A stretch of 64,000 bases of DNA from Tenebrio molitor. Lineage: Eukaryota > Arthropoda > Insecta > Coleoptera > Tenebrionidae. The position numbers and the translations under genes were made by a program. The stretch is taken from positions 14,880,001-14,944,000 of the forward strand of contig NC_091050.1 in NCBI RefSeq assembly GCF_963966145.1. Direction: 5' to 3'. Below, one piece after another: positions 1 to 11,745 of the stretch; the stretch's first letter is position 1, and the number at the start of each line of letters is the position of its first letter. Below the pieces are notes generated by a model. The model saw only the letters and a program-made list of their open reading frames with translations, ran no database searches and was not told where the DNA came from.

Positions 1-2164
1 AACTAGAGGTACTCTCAGGTACTACCGAACCTAACGCGGTCGACCAAAACTAGATTTTTCCTTGAAACATTATTTTTTCAAAAAATGTATTTTTTACCAT
101 TTTAGCAATTTTTAACCTAACCGGTTTTCGGTTTGCAGACTCTAGACAGTCAACAAACGGTTAACCATCTTTCATTTTTCAACTGTTGGACTCCCGTGAG
201 ACGGCGTGGACCACCAACGGGCGCAATGGTAAAAAACACGACTCTATTAAATTACAAACATGCCCAGTTGTGGGCCGAATGGGCCCAGTAAATTATGTAC
301 AAATTAATGTGCCGGTCCAGGGAAATGATATAAATGAAAAGTGAATTAATGGACGTTCGTGGGACGGTGGTCGATTATCGTAAAAGTAAAACGGTGGAGA
401 GGAAGAGAAAAAAATGTTATAAATTACAGGTGATTCGTTTTATTGACGATGATCTCGATGGTGGGTGAGGAAAGCAACCTGTTACGACGTGAAAAAACTA
501 ATTGGTTTCTTGAGGCTCGAGGTTTGTTGTGGGTATTGTTCGCGTTATCAGAATCGGTGATAGCTGTGCTGTCACATTGTTAGAGAGAAAAGTTACTGGC
601 CTCGAGTCAGGCCTTGACATTGTCGACTGTGCTTTATTATAATAATGGTTTTTTTCAGCGTTGCGTAACAGTTGCTACTGTTTGGAACGTCGTGGAGATG
701 CTCTCGCTTGAATTTTCGTCATCATAAAATTTTCAGGAATTTTATAATGTTGTTCCGGTTATACGAATCTGACCAAACGAGTTGTGATCTCAAAGGTTTC
801 AAGAGCAGGTACCAAATATGTGCATTTTTTGTACTACAACTTGTTTTCAAAATTTTGGAAGACCATGGTTTCTTCGTTTTGAAAAATTGAGGAAAAAAAT
901 TCTTAGAAAAGTTTCTTGATAAAGTTAAAACAAACGAGTGAAGAAAAATGGTACTACTTCTTGGAAGAGAACAATTGTTGTTTCAAGATGGATGTACCGA
1001 TTATTTTCTACATTACCAGTGAGATTATTTCATTTCATTAAACGTTGATCCTACTTTCTTGTTCTTTAATATGTACTATTATTAGGTATATGTATTAATA
1101 ATTCTTAAGAAGAAATAACTTAGAAGAGAAATTAATCCTCACGAGATTTTAAATGAAATAAGACAAGTACCTACAAGAGGTAGTACCTGCTAGAAAAAAA
1201 ATGTAGTTTTTGGAAAAAAGCACTACGATTCATTTGTAATGGAAATAATGATTTTGGAAACATCAGAAATAATCTTTATGACTTAAGTAACGTGTTGACA
1301 GCTTTGGTAAATACATTACATAAAATTAAATTCATCATCAAGTTATCATAAGAGCTTATTTGAAGGTAATTTGTACCTAATCTAAAGAATACTTTTTTAA
1401 TCAAAGTGGCACATCAATAGTACTTCATCAAAAAGGGAAAAAACTGCTTTAATTCTTTTTAAAAATTGAAAAGTGGTACCTTTTGAGTCTAAATTGGGAA
1501 TCATGTAATTTTGTAAAATTTTGAGATAATTTTGTAGTTTTGACATAAAATTAAACCATTTTTTTTTAATTTCTGAATGCCTAAAAGAGCTTCTCAAATG
1601 ATACTACATTATTTTAAATTCGTTAGTTAAATAGTGTAGTTATTTAAAAAAAAAATAGTTGCTGAAAGGATAGGAGAATTTTTTATGTCATTTAAAACTA
1701 TTTAAAAAATCTGTAGGTGTTAAAGGATAAGAGAGATTACTTGTTTTAATAAATGCTGATATGGTACTTCCATGCAGGAGATGAGAGCTGTAACCCATTT
1801 TGTAAAGAAGATTTAATAAAAAAAACACGTTTGTTGTAGGAACTAATTCAAGAGAATAGTCACAGTTATCATTTTTATCGATAAAATAATCTGTTGATTA
1901 TTATCAATCTGTTGATTATTTTAAAGTACCGACACAGATCAGAAGCTAAAAAATAATGTAGCTGTTATCTATAATATTGTTAAAATAATTCTATCTGGAG
2001 AAATTTCAGTAGATATGTATTGATTTGTGTTGGTTGTAGAAAAAAACTCAAGGAAAACAAAAATAAGAATTCTGTATGTATAGTTTCAAGTGCTACGAGT
2101 ATATCACAAAGAACAAAATTTCAAGGAAACGTTTCTAGAGGAAGATATTTGTATGAAAAGAACA
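1..2164. other. Intergenic DNA, no gene recognised
   Basis: The first 600 bases have mixed composition; after that the sequence is strongly AT-rich with many A and T runs. The open frames are short, lie on either strand and resemble no family I know. I see no inverted-repeat element or RNA gene here. Confidence 0.6.
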
Positions 2165-3935
2165 AGTTAAGAAAAACTTCTTGCAAGAAACTCCCAAAGA
2201 GAAGACTTTTACAGGGGTGATGGTAGTACCTCTGTTGCAGGAAGCTCCCCTAAGAAGATTTTTGCAGACAGGGGTCGCGATGGCGGTACAACGTATTTGG
2301 TGTAGTGAGAAAAACTTGTTGCAAAAAGTTCTCCAACAGAAGATTTTTGCAATGTGAGACTACGACGGCATCAACAGTACTATTTGACGTAGTGACAGAA
2401 ACCTGCCGCAGGAAGTTCCCTATCGAAGATTTTTGCAGCTTGAGGCCATAACGGCAGTACTATTTGGTGTGTTGAGAAAATCTTGTTGCAGCAAGTTCCT
2501 CAAAAGAAGATATTTACAGTTAGAGGCCGCGACAGCAGCACTATTTGGTGTATTGAGAAAAACTTGTTGCAGCTAGCTTCTCAACAGAAGATTTTTGCAG
2601 TTTGAGGTCGCGACAGCAGTATTATTTGGCGTAGTGAGAAAAACTTCTTGCAGGAAGTTCCTCAACAGAAAATTTTTGCAGTTTGAGGCCACGACTGTAG
2701 TACCATTGGGCACATTGAGAAAAACTTGTTGTAGGAGGTCCTCCAACAGAAGGTTTTCGCAGTTTGAGGTCACGACGATACTACTATTTGGCGTATTGAG
2801 AAAAACATGTTGCAGGAAGTTCCTCAACAGAAGATTTTTACAGTTTGAGACCGCGACAACGGTACTATTTTGTGTAGTGAGAACAACTACTTGCAGGAAG
2901 TTCATCAACAGAAGATTTTCGCAGTTTTAGGCCACGACGGTACTACTATTTAGCGTATTGAGAAAAACTTGTTGCAAGAGGTCCTCCAACAGACGGTTTT
3001 TACAGTTTGAGGCCACGACGGCACTACTATTTGGCGTAGTGTTCTAAAAACTTGTCACATGAAGCTCCCCAAGAGAAGATCATTTCAGTCCACGCAGAGA
3101 GAAAAACTTCTTGCAGGAAGTTCCTCAACAGAAAATGTTTGCAGTTTGAGGCCACGACTGTACTACCATTGGGCACATTGAGAAAAACTTGTTGTAGAAA
3201 ACTTGTTGGAAAAAGTTCTCCAACTGAAGATTTTTGCAATTTGAGGCTACGACGGCATCGACAGTACTATTTGGCGTAGTGACAGAAACCTGCCGCAGGA
3301 AATTCCCTATCGAAGGTTTTTGCAGCTTGAGGCCATAATAATTTGGGTATTGAGAAAAATTAGTTGGATCAAGTTCCTCAACAGAAGATTTTACAGTTGG
3401 AGGCCGCGACATCATCACTATTTGGTGTAGTGAGAAAAACTTGTGGCAGCTAGCTTCTCAACAGAAGATTTTTGCAGTTTGAGGTCGCGACAGCAGTATT
3501 ATTTGGCGTAGTGAGAAAAACTTCTTGCAGGAAGTTCCTCAACAGAAAATGTTTGCAGTTTGAGGCCACCACTGTAGTACCATTGGGCACATTGAGAAAA
3601 ACTTGTTGAAGGAGGTTTTCGCAGTTTGAGGTCACGACGGTACTACTATTTGGCGTATTGAGAAAAACATGTTGCAGCAAGTTCCTCAACAGAAGATTTT
3701 TACAGTTTGAGGCCGCGACAACGGTACTATTTTGCGTAGTGAGAACAACTACTTGTAGGAAGTTCCTCAACAGAAGGTTTTCGCAGTTTTAGGCCACGAC
3801 GGTACTACTGTTTAGCGTATTGAGAAAAACTGATTGCAAGAGGTCCTCCAACAGAAGGTTTTTACAGTTTGAGGCCACGACGGCACTACCACTTGTCAGA
3901 TGAAGCTCCCCAAGAGAAGATTATTTCAGTTCACC
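2165..3935. repeat. 81-bp satellite array with higher-order repeats
   Basis: About 21 tandem copies of an 81-bp unit, recognisable by GAGAAAAACTTGTTGCAG, CCTCAACAGAAGATTTTT and TTTGGCGTAGTGAG. The GAGAAAA mark recurs near 2474, 2555, 2636, 2717, 2798, 2879 and 2960, a spacing of 81. The array also has a higher-order period. Variant units with GACAGAAACCTGCCGC (2394 and 3281), AGCTAGCTTC (2571 and 3448) and GAAGCTCCCCAAGAGAAGAT (near 3060 and 3902) recur 842-887 bp apart, close to 11 units. Because 81 is 27 codons, frames stay open on both strands (for example 2595-2930 forward and 2573-2908 reverse). These frames follow from the period and are not evidence of a gene. Confidence 0.93.
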
Positions 3936-5060
3936 ACCTGGTACTTTTCGGTTCACATAAATCCCTCTTGTCCGCGTCCATCTACAGTTTAGCACGGTCT
4001 GTGGAGCAAGTAAGTGCGAGGACAGGTTGCCGCGGGGGCGTTCAGCGGTAGAGCGGTACCGGCGAACTGGCTAGCTGCCACATCGCTCAGCGGGCCGCGC
4101 GCCGGCCGCACCTTGCCCCCAGGTCCTCCGTCACCAATCTTTCCCGCTCGACTCCTCGCTCACCACTCCACTTCACCCTCCCGTTCGCTCCCATTTTCCC
4201 AAGGGAGCCGGTCGCACCTGAAAACTCCCCGATCCCATAAATCGTTCCGGCGCGGCGCAATTGCCTCCGAACCGCCAATAAAACAGCCCGATCGGCGCTA
4301 ATTGCCATCGGTGGTTTGTTTATACGCCATAAATACGCGCGGAAAGCGAGAGCTGGCTGTAAAAAGCGCTTTTCGCCCGTATTAAACGGCCGAGCCGGCC
4401 AATCATTTAAGGAGTGTAGCTGTTAAGACTAATAATTAGCGACGTGATTGCTGTTGGGTCGTGTCACCGGGATAAATAGAGCATTTAGAGGTGATCGGCC
4501 TTGGCCGGAGAGTCCTGGACGGCGTCGCCGTCGCCTTGGCACGTTTCGTGGCGCTTTTTCGAGTGGCTTTCTTCGCCTCCAATTGGCCGACCGGTGTGTA
4601 ATTGCATTTTTACGAGACTTAATTTATGGTCGGCGCGGTGCAATTTCGCTGTTTGCTCAAGACGAAAGATACTAATGCACTCATTTTCAGCTTTAATTGG
4701 TCGCTAATTGAGCCGTGGATTTTGAAAGGATTTTTCAGCGCTAATTGCGGAATCGTGGGCTCCCCGACTCGCACATTAATTATTCCTAACGATTTCGTTG
4801 CCTTTGAGGTTTTTATTTCCCAATTTCGGCCGGACGACGCTAATGGCTTCGCACTTTTGTTGTGGGTTTTCGGGTGATTTACCTTCGGCCGGACGCGATT
4901 TATTGGGCTCAATTTGCGATTGCCAAAATCGGTTTAGTGTCAATCTGAAGGATAGTCGTGCATGCTTCGCTTAACGACTTAATTTTCGACGTTTTTTCCT
5001 AGAGATCTTTCCAAGGCAATGAGTGACAGCATGAGTTATGGAATCGGATCGGGTAATGTG
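3936..5060. other. GC/CpG-richer unique block, candidate regulatory DNA
   Basis: A sharp change from the satellite to unique GC-rich sequence. It contains homeodomain-type words such as TAATTAG near 4433 and the repeated word GCTAATTG near 4701 and 4740. Open frames occur on both strands, as expected for GC-rich DNA, and none resembles a known protein. Regulatory function is inferred from composition and from a snail-type gene in the same window. Confidence 0.4.
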
Positions 5061-5991
5061 TAATATCCGTTTAGGTCGAGATTTAGTGTGCTAAACTTTC
5101 ATTTTTCTGTTCACCTTTTCGCACATTTCACACTTTTCTAGAGCACATTCTCCGCCAAACAACCGAAATTTTTCAAAACAAACTTGCAGCTTTCTCCCAT
5201 TCTTTCTTTGTTGTCCTTTTATTTTGTTTTTCTGTTGTGGCATTAGCATAAAGTCGCAATAAATTACTGGGTGATCGGTGTAGCTGAAAACATTTAAGAT
5301 TTTATTTTTAAAACCTACACGGAGTTAAGCGCGGATCTAATAAATCAATCAAATCCGGAGATATATTTTTGTTAATCGGTTTTTCAGTCCATTTATTTTT
5401 ACACTCCATTTTTTATATCTACTGTTGCGAATTTCACATGGAAGCGATATTAAAAGTAACTGTCCTTCAATTAACATTCGATATTTTCATCAATCATGTT
5501 ACATAATAATAATAATAATAATTACGTTGTTCTGAAGAATTAAGAAAAATGTGCCAAATACCAGAACTGAGTTTTAAATAAGTATCGAGAAATTTTTAAT
5601 TTAGAATTAAAATCTATTGATCGCTTTATTATAAATAATTTGAAAATCAAACTTGAAATAAAAGAAGTTTGTAATTTCCTTTGCGCAAATAGAAATTTTA
5701 TTTAATTTTCTTAATATATGAAGTAACTAACTGTCCGAAAAGTCCAGGAACAAGGTTTTAAAATTAAATTTGGGAGCAATTTTTGACCATAGATTGTTAA
5801 ATTTTTTCGTTGTGAAGTTTGTAATAAATTTCCAAGGAAGAAACTTGTTGGGGAATTATTTGGAAGAGTGATGCAATTTTAAATAAATAAAATAAATTTT
5901 CTTCAAACATTCATAACAAATTATTTAAGACATGTTAAGAAACCAGGTAGGAATTTCAAATGATTTGGCTAGTTTACTTTACAGCCGCTCA
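5061..5991. other. AT-rich intergenic DNA
   Basis: No gene or transposon recognised. It holds a short ATA microsatellite at about 5503-5522. Confidence 0.6.
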
Positions 5992-6080
5992 TCAGCGGAG
6001 ATAATAACTTCACGGACGCCCTCAGCGGAGATAATAACTTCACGGACGCTCTTCAGCGGAGATAATAACTTTACGGACGC
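5992..6080. repeat. Minisatellite, three copies of about 30 bp
   Basis: Three consecutive copies of a unit beginning TCAGCGGAGATAATAACTT and ending ACGGACGC start at 5992, 6022 and 6053. The period is 30-31 bp with very few differences, so the expansion looks recent. Its GC content is higher than the surrounding AT-rich DNA. Confidence 0.95.
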
Positions 6081-6574
6081 TGGTCAGGTCGTTAGATGCC
6101 ATGACAATGAAGTGACACTTTAGCATTATCAATGCAGCAGTATAATGTCATAATTTACGAACGTTTGAAGAAAAAATAAATTAGATATGTAGATAAAAAA
6201 TAAACTGTAGGGATTCTACGAGTAGGTAAATGAAGTATAAATGGAAATAAATAAACTATAAAAAAAATTAATAAATTAATAATGTAAAAATTATAGTTGG
6301 AAGAAAAAAAGTTTGTAGTTTTCTTTGTACCTACTGAAAAAAGTACAAATAGAAACTTTGATTCTTATTTTTTTTAATATCTAGGAAAATCCAAAAATTC
6401 CAAAACTAAAGTACATATTATGTAGATTATAGATTGTGAAAATGTATTATTTTGGAAAAATGAAGTTCGAAAAAATGATTTAATTGTAGAATTATCTAAA
6501 AGAAAAATTAGTTTTTAATAAAACATTAACAATTAACTATTGTGATACAAATAACTATTTATGAAGTTATACCT
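6081..6574. other. AT-rich intergenic DNA
   Basis: Only A/T-rich sequence with short homopolymer runs; nothing recognisable. Confidence 0.6.
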
Positions 6575-6762
6575 GGTGTTCATTTCAATTTATCCTCAAA
6601 GTTGGCGTTGAAGAGTCGATTGTGAACGTACCACTCGCTAAAAACACAAACAACGCAAAAAGTGAGGTTAGATTTAAACTGCTGATCCGTGATCTGTAAT
6701 CCTTGGTGCGTTCACAAACGACTCTTCAACGCCTACTTTGAAGATAGATTTAAATGAACACC
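6575..6762. mobile_element. Short inverted-repeat transposon, family C copy 1
   Basis: A 188-bp element with terminal inverted repeats of about 60 bp. Both ends begin GGTGTTCATTT and continue through GGCGTTGAAGAGTCG to GTGAACG. It has no coding capacity, so it is a MITE-type element. A 200-bp relative lies at 47277-47476 in the opposite orientation. The target duplication is unclear. Confidence 0.88.
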
Positions 6763-7621
6763 TGCTATTACTATTGAAATCTGCTGAATTTAAAAAATAT
6801 CCTGTACATTTTCATAAATATCTTTTGAATTTGAATTAGTCTAAGTAGCAAAATAATTGTTTAGGGAAGAAAAAATTAATGTCACATTTTGGAACCCGAA
6901 TTGACCTGACATGACCTCACCTGACGAGTAAAACAAACTATTTTTTTTAAACGAGCTTCTCGACAAACAATTATATTTATGCCGTAAAAATGTATTTTTT
7001 TCTTGTCACTCAGGAACCTTCAAGATTTTTTTGAATTTTTTTATTAGTTAAAATAACTAAAAAATAGAAAGAAAAAAACAGAAAAAAAGAGTCGAACTTC
7101 TTGAAGCATTATTATGAAGTTAGAGAGTTAGATATCTCTTCTAGACATTTTTTTTCCTTGGAAACTTCTTCAAGTAAAGATGTTTTTTTTTTATCAAATC
7201 ACATAGTACTACATTGAAAAGGGCAATTGAGGCTCATTGGTGGGATTTGTAACTGTTGGAATATGAAAAACGATATCATGGTCATTCCAAATAGTAAAAT
7301 AGAGGCATTTGTAAATAAAACAAATTTTGAAAATAAATTGCTATCGTAGGATCATTTTGTCAAGAATATGGTTTTTTTCTTTTTTTTTTCTTCTTTTCAG
7401 TTTCTTTGTTTTACCAGGCAAATTACAATCTCAAAACAGTTTTTCCATATCTAACAAAACTTGTTACAGCAAGAAGAACACGTTACCAAGAGATTTTTTC
7501 ACAACTGATAGAGGAAACAGTGTTTTCAATTTACAAGTCTGTAGTTAATGAAAAGAAATTAGGTTGTGTGATTTAGCACATTTGTGAAAAATAGCTATTT
7601 TCAATACAAGTGAGAAAAGTA
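6763..7621. other. AT-rich intergenic DNA
   Basis: No gene recognised. Several poly-T and poly-A runs and a weak degenerate CCTGA-rich patch near 6900-6925. Confidence 0.6.
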
Positions 7622-7700
7622 GTGCATTTAATCACGAGTACGGGAGTTAGGCGTCTGAGCCGAAGGCGAGGACCCCAACCGTACAAGTGATTACATGCAC
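7622..7700. repeat. Hairpin (inverted repeat) element
   Basis: Two 22-bp arms, starting GTGCATTTAATCAC at 7622 and ending GTGATTACATGCAC at 7700, match at about 19 of 22 positions. They enclose a GC-rich centre with its own partial dyad (GGCGTCTGAGCCGAAGGCG). The layout, long AT-rich outer arms around a CG-rich inner dyad, recurs at 10.5, 29.6, 43.4 and 45.7 kb. Confidence 0.7.
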
Positions 7701-7748
7701 GTTTGCTCATGCGTGTTGTATTTGATTTTTTCCATGATCATAAAATAG

Positions 7749-7946
7749 GACCGCGGAATCGAAATTTCGGGCAGCATTTTTTGTCACTTTGAATTTTGAG
7801 TTAATTGCAGTAAGTGTATTTAAATCATCGTTTTCACCTGCTGCTTACCCCTTATTATGCCGCAAATCACTATTTTTTAATGTAAATAAATCAAAATGAC
7901 AAAAACATGACAAAAGTAAAAGATGAAGTTATATTTACGTAAACTG
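7749..7946. mobile_element. Truncated inverted-repeat transposon, family F
   Basis: Homologous to the left half of the full element at 51694-52035. It shares CGCGGAATC, ATTTCGGGCAGCATTTTT, CACCTGCTGC and the AATAAATCAAAATGACAAAA segment. The right terminal repeat is absent and the left tip is eroded, so this is a dead fragment. Confidence 0.82.
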
Positions 7947-8779
7947 AACATACCTATCATGCATCACTATTTTTCATAACTGTTAAAATCACTGAAACAA
8001 TAATTTCTACAAAATTAGCCCAACAGAGACCTCACGAAAACAGTTTTTCAGAACAAAACGTGGATCAACAAAGTTCCAAACAAAAGAGGTTATGTTGTTG
8101 TTGTTAGGCGTTGCGTGTTTGTGATTGGTTTACTGATTTTAGTTTAATCAGAGTTACCAACACATGATGAACTTAGCATGAATTTTTCCAGAAGTTAACC
8201 CAAAGCAATTTCACGTTTTTTTGTCAATTTTAATCTAAATAACAGGTTAAAAATTTAAATAAGTCAAAAATAAGACAAATTTTAGTTATTAATATTCAGA
8301 AAGTATTTTAAAAACAGATTTAAAAAACTCTCACTGCAACATATTTGGCGCCCTCTATCGACCAACTGGCAAAACATTACACTTTGCTCACTAGTGAGAA
8401 AAATTGTTTCCTCACTAGTGATTCAATTGCCATCTTTGCTCACTATTTTCAGTGAGCAAAGACGACCACTGAAATTCAATCATGGAAAATCTAATTTACG
8501 TTGTTCTGGGTTAAGGTGGAAGTAAAAATTGTAGAACTTCGTCTTGGTCGTGAAAATAATTTGGTGAAGAAAGGATTTAGCAGTCTGCGTCTGGAAGATT
8601 CGTCGGTATTTTTTGGTGAAGAAGAAAAAGAGAGAAAGTCCTAAAATCTGGCGTCGTATTTAATTCGGTGCAGACATGCATGTCAAGTGGTGCAGACATT
8701 ACCATAAAATCCTGTGGTCCGACGAAAGTAGGTTTATGAACAATGGTATAATGTAACCGCATGTCCCAACCATCCAATT
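7947..8779. other. AT-rich intergenic DNA with a short hairpin cluster
   Basis: Mostly featureless AT-rich DNA. Between 8387 and 8461 there is a cluster of CACTAGTG and GCTCACT words, described separately. Confidence 0.55.
8387..8461. repeat. Perfect 11-bp stem and nested CTCACT inverted repeats
   Basis: CTTTGCTCACT at 8434-8444 and its exact reverse complement at 8451-8461 are separated by six bases. Just upstream, CACTAGTG occurs twice and the TTTGCTCACT word occurs again. It may be the end of an unrecognised small transposon, since GGCGCCCTCTATCGA lies shortly before it. Confidence 0.75.
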
Positions 8780-9480
8780 CGGAATTATAAATATTATCAG
8801 CACGATTAAGCTGAAACGACTTGACACAGAGACAAACGATGTGTGCGGTTTTAAAATCAATTTAAAAGAGACAAATGGACCTCCGGCTGACACTTGAATG
8901 ACGCGAAACAACGAACCGTGAACTTGCAGATAACTTCGATATTTTTCGATTGCAGTTTGGGTCCGGCAGTGGCTCTTTCGCAACGCGTGTTATTAGCGCG
9001 CCGGACGCGTTTCCACTTGATCAATTCGTAAAGAAAACATTCTGATTTATGGCCGACAATTTTATCTGCAGCAGATACCCGTCCATAAACTTTCGAAAGG
9101 CTCTAATAATCGAAGATTTATTATTGGGAGCGCAGATATAAAGCAGCAGGTTGTAGCGCACCGCGCCCACGACGTAGTCTCTCTCGGGCCGAGTCCGGCC
9201 CTGGCCCCCGAATCGCCCACAACCGCCGAGTCCTCTTCCTTGTCGGGTTGCGCAAATTCGGACCCATTATTTAATTGGTCGGTAATTACACGGTCGGGAT
9301 TTGGCGATGCCCATTGTATCGCCGTTTAATTACGATTGGGCAACGATTTATCAATGAGCGATGCCCAAATCGCAATGGGCCATTAGCGGCGTCTTCGTTG
9401 CCCAACCGATGACGAAACCGATCCAATTAGAATTTAATCACTTTGTCCTAGTAATGAGAGGACGAAATATCGAAAGCGCC
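8780..9480. other. GC/CpG-richer unique block, candidate regulatory DNA
   Basis: Contains the ten-base word GCGATGCCCA at 9304 and again at 9358, with inverted CGATTGGGCA near 9334 and AATCGCAATGGGCC near 9369. TTTAATTACG and TAATTGG words surround them. An isolated TATAAAG lies near 9136. No coding signal was recognised on either strand. Candidate enhancer or promoter DNA, by inference. Confidence 0.42.
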
Positions 9481-10539
9481 ACCCACTATGTTGCGTCACT
9501 GTGACAGTTTCCTATGGTCAGCGTGGAATTGGTGCGAGTTCCGGGATGAAGACGTTTTCAGAGACCTGATTGTGCTGGAAATAAAATGGGGACAAGTGTG
9601 CCACCTTGTGGCGAGCCGGAAAAAAATGGAACGATGGAGTAAATGTAATAGGTCTTGTTTAATCTGTTCTAGACTGTCAAGTATAAACTCTTCAAGTTAT
9701 TTGTTCGGTGCTTGATTACCAGATCACCTTGCTCTATTGTGGTGGTGTCAGTAAGAGAGATCTAATTCTTGAGGTAAAAGTTTCTCGAAGATCTTGATCT
9801 TTTCGTTCGTTCTATTCTACAGAAATTAATAGTTTCTTGAATTTTTGGGCTCGAATCCAATTAGAAAGATTTCTCGGCTCTGAATTTTCTCAAAAATCAT
9901 ATTTAATAATAATTATAAGCGGTTTTCTCTACTACCTCTGTAGAAAGTAGGCACTTTCTCCTTTGTTGTAGGGTTGAAAGTATGGCATCTTCTCTCACTA
10001 TGAAGTACAGTAAAATCTTCAACTTGTCATTTCTTGAACATTTGTGAAAAAACTACAGTGAATCTGAATAATTTGTAATAAGATTTACCAAGAAAAAATG
10101 TATTTATTAATATGAATAGCACAACATTATTGAAATTGATTGGAGATATTTTTCTAAATCGCCACCGTTGTTCTTAACGTGGAACATAATTTTTAAAATC
10201 ACCCAAAATTCAATTTTTTGAATAAATCATATTTCATTTTATGCTGATACACCTACATTTTTTTGATATCTAATAAAGACAACCGGTGTGGATAAAATAA
10301 ACTGTTTTTATTATTTTCAACTGTCATAAATTTTCATTTTTCTCCTTTGTAAACTGCCTCTTAACTGCCCTAAAGCAAAATGAGCAGATAACGAACCGTT
10401 GCCCTAGACAACACATTCAACGTCATATTTCTGACAGGTCTTGAAAAATTTGTCAAAACTGTCAAAAGCAAATGCGAAACCATTTTTAAAAAATTTGGAA
10501 GCTTCAGGGACATCGTTTCAAACAATAAAATTTTGTAGG
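9481..10539. other. AT-rich intergenic DNA
   Basis: No gene recognised on either strand; the short open frames show no domain or repeated motif. Confidence 0.6.
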
Positions 10540-10665
10540 CAACTCGTTTCTGGGTAAATTGGGCTGTTCTAATTGCCCTCGGGGCCTTAAAACACTCGCT
10601 ACGCTCGTGTTTCAATCTTGTCCCTCGGGCAATTAGAAAAGCCCAATTTACACAGAAACTCGTTG
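10540..10665. repeat. Palindromic hairpin element, CAACTCGTT family
   Basis: Arms of about 45 bp begin CAACTCGTTTCTGGGTAAA and end with the reverse complement TTTACACAGAAACTCGTTG. Both pass through a TTGGGC/GCCCAA step and a TAATTGCCC/GGGCAATTA step. The centre is a second palindrome, AAACACTCGCTACGCTCG followed by GTGTTT. The right arm is homologous to those at 29.7 and 45.8 kb, so this is a dispersed family. Confidence 0.85.
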
Positions 10666-10683
10666 CATAAATAACTATTATTT

Positions 10684-10731
10684 AAAACGCAACTTGGTAG
10701 CGACAAGTGTGTTTAATCTGATGCTCTGTGA
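10684..10731. repeat. Fragment of dispersed repeat E
   Basis: AAAACGCAACTTGGTAGCG followed by ACAAGTGTGTTTA and CTGATGCTCT. The same block occurs near 41123, 61472 and 63667. This is the shortest and most divergent of the four. Confidence 0.7.
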
Positions 10732-10984
10732 GATTTCTTTTTAAATCAAAAGAATGCTGTCGAAAGAATTATATCTCTGGAGCAGTGTTATATCATTAAT
10801 TTTTAAACATTTTTTACAATTTCAAAATTTTGTAAAGATTATTATTATCTACTCTGTTCAAATTAATCTCGATGCTGATTATTTTTCTGATTATTTGTGA
10901 TGAAGAAAGTAACCTTTTATGTAATTGTCTTTCTAATTGTAATATGTATGTTGACACATTTTTTATTTTTTTACTTAAATTTCA

Positions 10985-11745
10985 GTTGTGCATCATCTGA
11001 AATACAGGAGAGAAATCGAACGAGTAAGGGAAGAATTTAAGAATAGGGAAAACATGTCTGAGAGAGTATCACGGCTGGAAAGGAAAATGGAAAATGAAGA
11101 AAGGAGAAGTGAATAAAAGAGCAAGCAGCAGATCAAACACGACAAAGAAAATTTTATAAAAACAAAAGATAGAGGAAGTCAAAGATTGGTACAACATAAA
11201 CAAGAAGTGGGAAAAAAAATTGATGAAGCAAAAGGGAAAACTGAGAGAAGAGAAAAACAGAGAGATACAGAAGAAACTAAGAACCTTCGCGAAAGAAGAA
11301 AAAAGAGCAGGGAAAGAAGCAAAAGTAGGAATAGGAAAATAACAACAGAGGGGATACAGTGGAGATGGAATGAAGAAAGAGAGAGAGAAAACGGAGACAA
11401 CGGAAATGGAAAGAAGACAAAGAAAAAGTCAGATGAACAAAGAAAAGTGAGATCCGGAAAAGAAGCACAAAGGGGAACACAAGAGAGAAGAAACGAAGGA
11501 CAAGCAAAAAAAAATAACGAAGACGGCAAAAGTGAGGGTATTATATTGGAACGTAGCGGATTAAAAAAAAAGAAGAATTTTGGGATTACGTGAGAGAATT
11601 TGAGATAGTGGGGCTGGTCGAAACATGGATAGAGGACAGGAGCTGGGAAGAAATAGAGAAATTGTTACCCAAAAAATGCAAATGGGAATGTCAAGGAACA
11701 ACATGAAGAAAGAAGAAAGGAAGAACGCCAGGGCGGAATTTTGGA
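10985..11745 (+). pseudogene. Decayed non-LTR retrotransposon, endonuclease N-terminus
   Basis: Two coding segments are visible. From about 10985 to 11590 the frames read as an extremely Lys/Glu/Arg-rich, coiled-coil-like polypeptide (135 residues open at 11186-11593). From about 11540 the frame matches the start of an apurinic-type (EEP) endonuclease domain of a non-LTR retrotransposon: a WNVA motif, then FWDYVREFEIVGLVETWI, with the conserved Asn and Glu-Thr-Trp positions. A frameshift in an A run near 11565 and a stop near 11704 break it, and no reverse transcriptase follows. Non-LTR elements normally carry this nuclease at the N-terminus of the large ORF to nick target DNA. The clade cannot be fixed from this piece. 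Dead 5' fragment. Confidence 0.72.

Noticed and set aside
2573..3770. Repetitive open frames on both strands inside the 81-bp array
   Set aside because: They result from a repeat unit divisible by three; no start context, domain or transcript support.
9133..9142. TATAAAG as a core promoter
   Set aside because: No initiator at the right spacing and no downstream coding frame; a chance match is likely.
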